Part shown: piece by piece, positions 6,188 to 11,084 of the stretch
How the letters are laid out: each line of letters starts with the position of its first letter
How positions within the stretch are numbered: the first letter of the stretch is position 1
DNA from: Porticoccaceae bacterium
Lineage (GTDB): Bacteria > Pseudomonadota > Gammaproteobacteria > Pseudomonadales > Porticoccaceae
Length of the DNA stretch: 11,084 nt
Direction of reading: 5' to 3'
Assembly: GCA_003448675.1 (NCBI GenBank)
Contig: DLXZ01000154.1
Coordinates: 8,724-19,807 of the forward strand
Translations under genes and position numbers: made by a program
Notes under the pieces: model-generated
Told to the model about the DNA's origin: nothing
The model's database searches: none
What the model saw: only the letters and a program-made list of their open reading frames with translations

Positions 6188-7027
6188 TCAGTTGAGCAAT
6201 GTGGTTTTCGTTGTTTCCAGCACACGCACTTCCCGCTGCGGGAAAGGAATCTGTATTCCCGCTTCCCTGAGTGCATCGAGCAAACGATCGTTGATTTTCA
6301 GCCGGTGTTCGTGAAAGTGCTCGGTGGGTACCCAGAAGCGCACGGCGTAGTTAATGCTGCTATCGGCAAAATTATCGATGCCAATCTGTGGCTGGCGATT
6401 GTTGGCGACGCCGTTTTCTTCCAGTACTTTAACAAGAGTTGCCCGGACTGTTTCCGGGTCACTGTCGTAGGCGACGCCGACACTGGCTTCCACTACGCGA
6501 CAGCTTTTGGAATTATGAATGATTTCGCCGACGATATGGCGGTTGGGGATGGTGATGGTGACCTCATCCTCATCGGTCAGGATGGTGGTGGCCAGGCGTA
6601 CTTCCTCAACAATGCCGGTAACCCCCTGGACGCTGATAGTGTCGCCGACAACAAAGGGCCGGGTCAGGATGATATTCAGCCCGGCGCCATAGTTTGACAG
6701 CAGACCCTGGACGGCGAGGCCGGCGCCCAGAGAGGCAGCGCCAATGGCCGCGACCAGGGGAGTCACACTGACGCCGATTTTACCCAGGCAGATAACGCCG
6801 ACCATGACAATAATGATGATGCGGGTGCAGCTGGCGAGGAACTTGCTGAGTGTGATGTCCAGCTGGTGCCGTTCGCAGACCGCCAATACCAGACGCGCCA
6901 GACGGTTTGATATCAGCAGGCCAATGATCAGGATGATCAGCGCGCCCAGTAGCTGAAAGCTGTAGGTCACGAAAAAGGTGACGATGAGGTCGTACACCTC
7001 CTTGAACTTATCGATGTCTTCCTGCAT
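6188..7027 (-). CDS. MscS-family small-conductance mechanosensitive channel
   Basis: A 279-residue inner-membrane channel with the architecture and length of E. coli MscS (286 residues): TM1 at about 23-42, TM2 at about 67-87, and the Gly/Ala-patterned pore helix TM3 (AAIGAASLGAGLAVQGLLSN, 93-112). This is followed by the beta domain (RPFVVGDTISVQGVTGIVEEV, DEVTITIPNRHIVGEIIHN) and the alpha/beta cytosolic vestibule with GVAYDSDPETVR. It would open on hypo-osmotic shock and release small solutes. The ATG at 7027 has only a weak AGAAGAG ribosome site. It lies 48 bases downstream of the Na/Pi symporter-like gene on the same strand, with a perfect -10 hexamer in between, so it may be transcribed both with that gene and alone. 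The C-terminus RVLETTKTT is short and not notable. Confidence 0.94.
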   Translation of the reverse strand: MQEDIDKFKEVYDLIVTFFVTYSFQLLGALIILIIGLLISNRLARLVLAVCERHQLDITLSKFLASCTRIIIIVMVGVICLGKIGVSVTPLVAAIGAASLGAGLAVQGLLSNYGAGLNIILTRPFVVGDTISVQGVTGIVEEVRLATTILTDEDEVTITIPNRHIVGEIIHNSKSCRVVEASVGVAYDSDPETVRATLVKVLEENGVANNRQPQIGIDNFADSSINYAVRFWVPTEHFHEHRLKINDRLLDALREAGIQIPFPQREVRVLETTKTTLLN

Positions 7028-7057
7028 GAGTTAGCTCTTCTGGATTGGCGAAGGCCG

Positions 7058-7084
7058 ATTATAGGCGCAAATGTTCTACGCCAA
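7058..7084 (-). promoter_or_regulatory. Possible internal promoter of the MscS gene
   Basis: A consensus TATAAT on the minus strand (7063-7058) lies 30 bases before the MscS ATG. TTGGCG (7084-7079), 15 bases upstream and overlapping the end of the symporter gene, could serve as a -35 box (4/6 match) but the spacer is short. A start near 7051 would leave a 24-base leader. Confidence 0.4.
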
Positions 7085-8737
7085 CGCTTGTTCCTGGCGA
7101 CCAGCGGTGAGCGCCTGGCTGGTATTCAGGTGCAGGATGGCATCGGTAATGCTCTGGTTGGAGACGAACAATTCCCGATTGATATTAAAAAGGGTCGACA
7201 GTGACAGCTCGTTGTGCCCGCTCCGGGAATAGCTGTTCATTTGTTCGTGCAGGCGCTCGTGAGATTCGGCAATGTCGGCCCTGATACGGCTGAAGTGCTC
7301 GTCGTTGAGTGCCGGATGGGCCTGTTCCAGTATGTTGACCAGGGTTTGATAACTTTTCAGTGAGCGATTGCGAATCTCCGTCAGCAAGGCCTCCGCGTCC
7401 GCCTGATTGCGCAGATCCAGCAGGTTACCGCGTACATCCTTCAGGCTTTTGGCGCTGTAGGTGGCTTCACGGACCGCGCCGAGCAACTCGGCCAGTGTCG
7501 CCTGTTCCGCTGGTCCGAGCGCGGTACCGGCCAGTCGGTGACTGTATTGCAGGATTTCAGTTTCACTGGCTTTGATGTCCTGATACTGATCTTCGTAGGA
7601 CAGGGCCCGTTTTGACAGATACTGATTAACCGTGTGAATGCGACTGCCCTGAACCAGGCTCGGCGTACTGGCTTTCAGGGCGCGGATATTCAGCAAAATG
7701 GTTTTCAGGCACAGATCGACAGCTTCGTCGTGGATGGCGCGAAGGGCAGCTTCCGGCACACTCGGGGGCGTCGTTGCCAGGCGGCTGGTTTTGGTCCTGG
7801 GGTCCTGAAAGCGTCTTTCCAGCCAACGGGCAAACCCGCTGGTGAAAGGCAGGAACAGAATAATGCCAAGCAGATTGAACAGGGAGTGGAAGCACACCAA
7901 CTGGTACATGGGGTCGCTGATACCAATGGTCCGGGTCACCAACGCCAGCAAGGGCAGCAGCAGAATCAGCGCTAGGCAGTCGATGGTCAGATTAAACGTG
8001 AAGTGGGCAAGGGCCACCCGCCGGGCGCTGTTCGAGGCGCGCAGGGCGCCCAGCAGTACAGTGCTGGTGGTGCCCAGGTCGGAACCTACCACCAGCGCCG
8101 CGGCAGTGGTCAGGGGGATCAGCCCCGCGTACATGGCGCTGAGGATAATGACCATGGTGGCTGAGCTGGACTGGATCAGGGCAGTGACTAATACTCCGGC
8201 AAGAAAATACACCACTAGCGGGTAGTCCTGAAACAACCCCGGGTCGACCCAGCCACTGACAAAGGCCATCGCGGATTTCATCCACATCAGGCCAATTAGC
8301 AACAGGCCGAGACCGAAGACAATGGCAAAGCGATGATAGCTGGGAGAGTCCCGCTTGCTCGCGACAAAACCCAGGGAACCCAGGGCGATGATGGCGAGGG
8401 TGTAGTCTTCGAGATCGAGTTTGAAACCGAGTGCGGTGACCAGCCAACCGGTGATCGTGGTGCCGAGATTGGCACCAAAAATAACGCCCAGGGCGTTATG
8501 CAAGGGCAGCATGCCAGCACCGACAAAGGCGACCACGATGAGGCTCACCAGCGAACTGCTCTGTAGAAAAGCGGTGCTCAGTGTGCCGATTACCACACCC
8601 CGTGTCGGGGAGCGGGTTTGGTGGCGCAGCAGCCTTCGTAACGAAGGCGCGCTAGCGCCGCGCAGACCCTGTTCCAGCAGGCGCATCGCATACATAAATA
8701 CGCCCAGACCGGCGAGTAGTTGCCACAGTTGAAGCAT
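7076..8737 (-). CDS. Na+/phosphate symporter family protein with PhoU-like C-terminal domain
   Basis: A 553-residue protein. The N-terminal half (1-305) is a Na/Pi cotransporter domain with the family's inverted pair of repeats, each marked by QSSS: QSSSLVSLIVVAF at 59-71 with GANLGTT at 88-94, and QSSSATMVIILSA at 189-201 with GSDLGTT at 218-224. These QSSS loops form the substrate site in the SLC34/NptA family. The C-terminal part (about 345-540) is soluble, helical and charged, in the position of the PhoU-like domain of YjbB-type proteins. Phosphate export or uptake across the inner membrane is the family role; direction is not readable. I chose the ATG at 8737 because the first hydrophobic helix starts there. 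The open frame runs to 8833, but that extension is polar and covers the likely promoter. It is followed by the MscS gene. Confidence 0.92.
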   Translation of the reverse strand: MLQLWQLLAGLGVFMYAMRLLEQGLRGASAPSLRRLLRHQTRSPTRGVVIGTLSTAFLQSSSLVSLIVVAFVGAGMLPLHNALGVIFGANLGTTITGWLVTALGFKLDLEDYTLAIIALGSLGFVASKRDSPSYHRFAIVFGLGLLLIGLMWMKSAMAFVSGWVDPGLFQDYPLVVYFLAGVLVTALIQSSSATMVIILSAMYAGLIPLTTAAALVVGSDLGTTSTVLLGALRASNSARRVALAHFTFNLTIDCLALILLLPLLALVTRTIGISDPMYQLVCFHSLFNLLGIILFLPFTSGFARWLERRFQDPRTKTSRLATTPPSVPEAALRAIHDEAVDLCLKTILLNIRALKASTPSLVQGSRIHTVNQYLSKRALSYEDQYQDIKASETEILQYSHRLAGTALGPAEQATLAELLGAVREATYSAKSLKDVRGNLLDLRNQADAEALLTEIRNRSLKSYQTLVNILEQAHPALNDEHFSRIRADIAESHERLHEQMNSYSRSGHNELSLSTLFNINRELFVSNQSITDAILHLNTSQALTAGRQEQALA

Positions 8738-8763
8738 GGAGCGGGTTTCCTTTATCGAGTGGG

Positions 8764-8772
8764 ATTTTAGCA
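8764..8772 (-). promoter_or_regulatory. Possible extended -10 promoter of the Na/Pi symporter gene
   Basis: On the minus strand TGCTAAAAT (8772-8764) fits the extended -10 pattern TGn followed by TAAAAT, which can work without a -35 box; none is evident 17 bases upstream. A start near 8757 gives a 20-base leader holding AAGGA about ten bases before the ATG. Most of the rest of the 173-base divergent gap (8738-8910) shows no further element, apart from CATAAT (8875-8880), a weak -10 candidate for the rightward gene. Confidence 0.42.
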
Positions 8773-8910
8773 AGGTCCAGCGGCCGGTGGCGCCTTGGCT
8801 GTATTTGCGATCTGAAAACTTGTTCGCAATCAACTACCCACTGCGGGCGGATACGATTTCATCCGTCACTTATGCATAATCAAAAGAATCGCTTTGGATA
8901 ATGGGCAGCT

Positions 8911-10401
8911 ATGGGACTGGCAATCAATCGAGATACTTTTAGCGATCAGGAATACCAGGAATTTGCCCGGCGCATCCGGCGCGATCTGGCCGTGCTCGAA
9001 TCCATGCTAGCCACGCGCGGTTTTGGCTGTGGTAGCAGCAGTTTCGGTGCCGAGCTGGAAGTCTATCTTGTCGACCGGCAGGGCCATACCGCCTGGGTGG
9101 CCGAGCCGGTGCTGGCGGATAGTAGAGAAGATGCCCGGCTCACCCACGAACTGAATCGCTACAATCTTGAATACAATCTCAGTCCGGTTGAAGCCAGGGG
9201 CAGACCATTTAGCATTCTAGGCGAGGAGATGATGGGCGCCCTGGCAACGCTGACACAGACTGCCGCGGTTTACGATGCGGAGCCGGTGCCCATCGGGATA
9301 TTGCCGACGTTGGCAGAGCGGGATTTCGAATCCGGCGCTATCACTGATCAACCCCGCTACCACGCTTTATCCAAAGGGCTGCTGCGTTTACGGGGCGAGC
9401 CTTTTGCTATCGATATCGATGGCCCTGAACCCCTGGCTTTTAGCTGTAGCGATGTGGCTGTCGAAGGCGCGAATACCTCGTTCCAGATCCACTGGCGGGT
9501 CAACCCAGAGCAATTTGTTTCCGCGTTCAATGCCGTTCAGCTAGTGACGCCTTTGTTGCTTAGCGTGGCCTGTAACTCCCCGAGTTTGCTGGGCCACCTG
9601 TTGTGGCATGAAACCCGGGTAGCAGTGTTCAAACAGTCCATCGATTATCGCCACGAAGAGGAAAAGTGGCGCGTCCCCACCCGTGTACCTTTTGGCTTTG
9701 GTTGGCTGGCCACAAGTCCAATGGAATTGTTTAGGCAGTCGGTGGCGCTCTACCCACCTCTGTTGCCGGTACTGGGTGAGGAGGATAGCGCCGCTGTATG
9801 GCGAGATGGCGGTATTCCCCGGCTGGATGAGTTGCGCCTGCACCAGGGCGCCATCTGGCCCTGGAATCGCGGCATTTACGACTCGGCTGACGGAGGCCAC
9901 TTGCGCATCGAAATGCGGGCATTACCGGCGGGTCCGACGGTGGTGGATATGATGGCCAATATGGCGTTATTTATCGGTCTTGCCAATGATCTGCGCGGTT
10001 CGTTGGATGAGCTACTAGCAGCGCTACCTTTTCAATATGTCGAACGTAATTTTTACCGCGCCGCCCGCCATGGTTTGGCTGCAACCCTTCTGTGGCCAGG
10101 GGACGATTACAGTGGTCCCCGGGAACGTTCGGCCGGGGAGATTATTCGTGAATTGCTGCCACGGGCGGAAGCTGGGCTTGCCGCTCTGGGCGTTACCGAC
10201 TGCGAAATCACCAGGCAATTGAGCGTTATTGATGAGCGGCTCAGGTCCAGACAAACAGGCTCAAGCTGGCAACTGGCCATGGTAGAAGGTTATGAAAAAC
10301 AGGGCTTGTCGAGGTCCGAGGCGCTGTCTGCCATGTTTGATGCCTATCGAAAGGCTTCTCGGAGTGGTCAGGCTGTCAGTCATTGGAGTACTTCGCTCTA
10401 G
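8911..10401 (+). CDS. GCS2-family carboxylate-amine ligase (glutamate-cysteine ligase-like)
   Basis: A 496-residue cytosolic enzyme of the GCS2/YbdK (COG2170-type) fold, which joins a carboxylate to an amine using ATP. Visible blocks are GAELEVYLVD (46-55, with the two acidic residues of the metal-binding GxExE motif), SFQIHWRV (190-197), CNSPSLLG (221-228), WPWNRGIY (316-323) and LRIEMRALPAGPT (331-343), the late ExR block of the family. YbdK enzymes have weak gamma-glutamylcysteine ligase activity, but the natural substrate of most members is unknown, and this one is longer than YbdK (about 370 residues). The ATG has a modest GGG ribosome site; another ATG at 8901 is out of frame. The stop TAG shares its G with the GTG of the next gene, so the pair is translationally coupled. 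Glutathione synthesis is one option, but modification of a peptide or polyamine-like compound is equally possible. Confidence 0.85.
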   Translation: MGLAINRDTFSDQEYQEFARRIRRDLAVLESMLATRGFGCGSSSFGAELEVYLVDRQGHTAWVAEPVLADSREDARLTHELNRYNLEYNLSPVEARGRPFSILGEEMMGALATLTQTAAVYDAEPVPIGILPTLAERDFESGAITDQPRYHALSKGLLRLRGEPFAIDIDGPEPLAFSCSDVAVEGANTSFQIHWRVNPEQFVSAFNAVQLVTPLLLSVACNSPSLLGHLLWHETRVAVFKQSIDYRHEEEKWRVPTRVPFGFGWLATSPMELFRQSVALYPPLLPVLGEEDSAAVWRDGGIPRLDELRLHQGAIWPWNRGIYDSADGGHLRIEMRALPAGPTVVDMMANMALFIGLANDLRGSLDELLAALPFQYVERNFYRAARHGLAATLLWPGDDYSGPRERSAGEIIRELLPRAEAGLAALGVTDCEITRQLSVIDERLRSRQTGSSWQLAMVEGYEKQGLSRSEALSAMFDAYRKASRSGQAVSHWSTSL

Positions 10402-11084
10402 TGGAATCACATAGCACTTCCTATGTTTGGATGAACCCGCAACCCGAGGCAGTGGGTGACACGGTTTTTGACTTTTTATCGCTATTGCCGGACCCATGCT
10501 GGTTGGTTTTACCCGGCAAGGATCGCAGCCGCTGCCGAGTGATCAGCACGCTCCTGCATGGCAACGAACCCTCGGGCCTGATGGCTTTGCACCGCTGCAT
10601 TCGAGAAGGTCTGCAACCCTGTGTAGACATCCATGTTTTTGTGGGTGCGGTCAGCGCCGCGAAAGTTGAACCGGTATTTTCCCAGCGGTTTTTACCCGGG
10701 TGCAGGGATCTGAACCGTTGCTTCAGGCCACCCTTTGACGATGGGGAAGGTAGCGTAGCTCAGCGGATGCTGGATTATCTGTGGGGGCTTGACGCGGAAT
10801 GCCTGATCGATATTCACAACACCTCCGGTTCCGGGCCCGAGTTTTCGGTGACGCCCTTTGACAGTGAGGCGCAGCGCGCCCTGGCGCAACTGTTCACCCA
10901 CCGCATGATTACTACCGAGCTGCGTCTCGGGGCATTGATGGAAATTGCCAGCCCGGACTTTCCCGCTGTCACCATCGAATGCGGCGGAGCCCAGGATGTT
11001 AACGCCCACCGGGTAGCCTACGAAGGCATGCTGCGTTACATCACCCAGGAAGAAGTTATCGTCGAGCCGTCATCCAGCCAGGCC
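10401..11084 (+). CDS. Succinylglutamate desuccinylase/aspartoacylase (AstE/AspA)-family zinc hydrolase, 3' end missing
   Basis: An open frame of 228 codons that runs to the window edge with no stop. It is a zinc carboxypeptidase-fold deacylase. Zinc ligands His53 and Glu56 lie in LHGNEPSG, the family signature; the third ligand His139 is in LIDIHNTSG; the catalytic glutamate is probably Glu193 in TIECGG. The substrate-binding block DLNRCF (about 107-112) is also present. Known members remove succinyl from N-succinylglutamate or acetyl from N-acetylaspartate, and many relatives are uncharacterised. The start is a GTG at 10401 that overlaps the preceding TAG by one base (TAGTG), with GGAG at 10385-10388 at a rather long spacing. 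An in-frame ATG at 10431 is less likely because it lacks a ribosome site. No arginine-succinyltransferase genes are nearby, so arginine catabolism is not indicated, and a role tied to the GCS2-type ligase is more likely. Confidence 0.88.
   Translation, partial: MESHSTSYVWMNPQPEAVGDTVFDFLSLLPDPCWLVLPGKDRSRCRVISTLLHGNEPSGLMALHRCIREGLQPCVDIHVFVGAVSAAKVEPVFSQRFLPGCRDLNRCFRPPFDDGEGSVAQRMLDYLWGLDAECLIDIHNTSGSGPEFSVTPFDSEAQRALAQLFTHRMITTELRLGALMEIASPDFPAVTIECGGAQDVNAHRVAYEGMLRYITQEEVIVEPSSSQA

Noticed and set aside
6177..6194. CAACTG/CAGTTG hairpin between slyX and the MscS gene
   Set aside because: The stem is only six pairs with a six-base loop and no T tract, and it overlaps the MscS stop; too weak to call a terminator.
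6305..6697. Rightward 130-codon open frame inside the MscS gene
   Set aside because: It is a shadow of a clearly conserved channel gene, and its sequence resembles no family I know.
8738..8833. N-terminal extension of the Na/Pi symporter frame
   Set aside because: The extension is polar, the first membrane helix starts at the ATG 8737, and the extended -10 box would fall inside it.

Overview
The window looks like a chromosomal core region of a gammaproteobacterium of moderately high G+C. The DksA, SfsA, HtpX and SlyX proteins resemble their E. coli counterparts closely, including the SlyX C-terminal PPHY and the DksA acidic tip and zinc finger. The gene mix suggests an aquatic or marine relative of the Pseudomonadales/Cellvibrionales, but this genus-level guess is weak. 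I see no rRNA, tRNA, CRISPR array, insertion sequence, phage gene or integration scar.

Left part (1-2745). A dksA-gluQ unit reads leftward, with gluQ cut by the window edge. Diverging from it is a tight two-gene unit of a class I/II PLP aminotransferase and sfsA. This unit ends at a strong symmetric hairpin that can also terminate transcription arriving from the right.

Middle part (2746-6168). A leftward cluster runs htpX, then a small Rieske ferredoxin-like gene that overlaps the htpX stop, then an NTF2/SnoaL-like gene. A heat-shock-like promoter precedes htpX. Diverging from it is a rightward cluster of a cation diffusion facilitator (CDF) transporter broken by a one-base frameshift in a C run, a LEA14/WHy-type lipoprotein, and slyX.

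Right part (6188-11084). A leftward pair holds a Na+/phosphate symporter-like protein with a PhoU-like tail, followed by an MscS-type mechanosensitive channel that may have its own promoter. Diverging from this pair is a GCS2-family carboxylate-amine (glutamate-cysteine ligase-like) enzyme, coupled by a one-base overlap to an AstE/AspA-type zinc deacylase that runs off the window end. This ligase-hydrolase pair is the most interesting functional unit, because its substrate cannot be read from the sequence.

I did not find a clearly new biological system. The points most worth a second look are the ligase-deacylase pair, the CDF frameshift, the HtpX-Rieske overlap and the sigma-32-like promoter of htpX.
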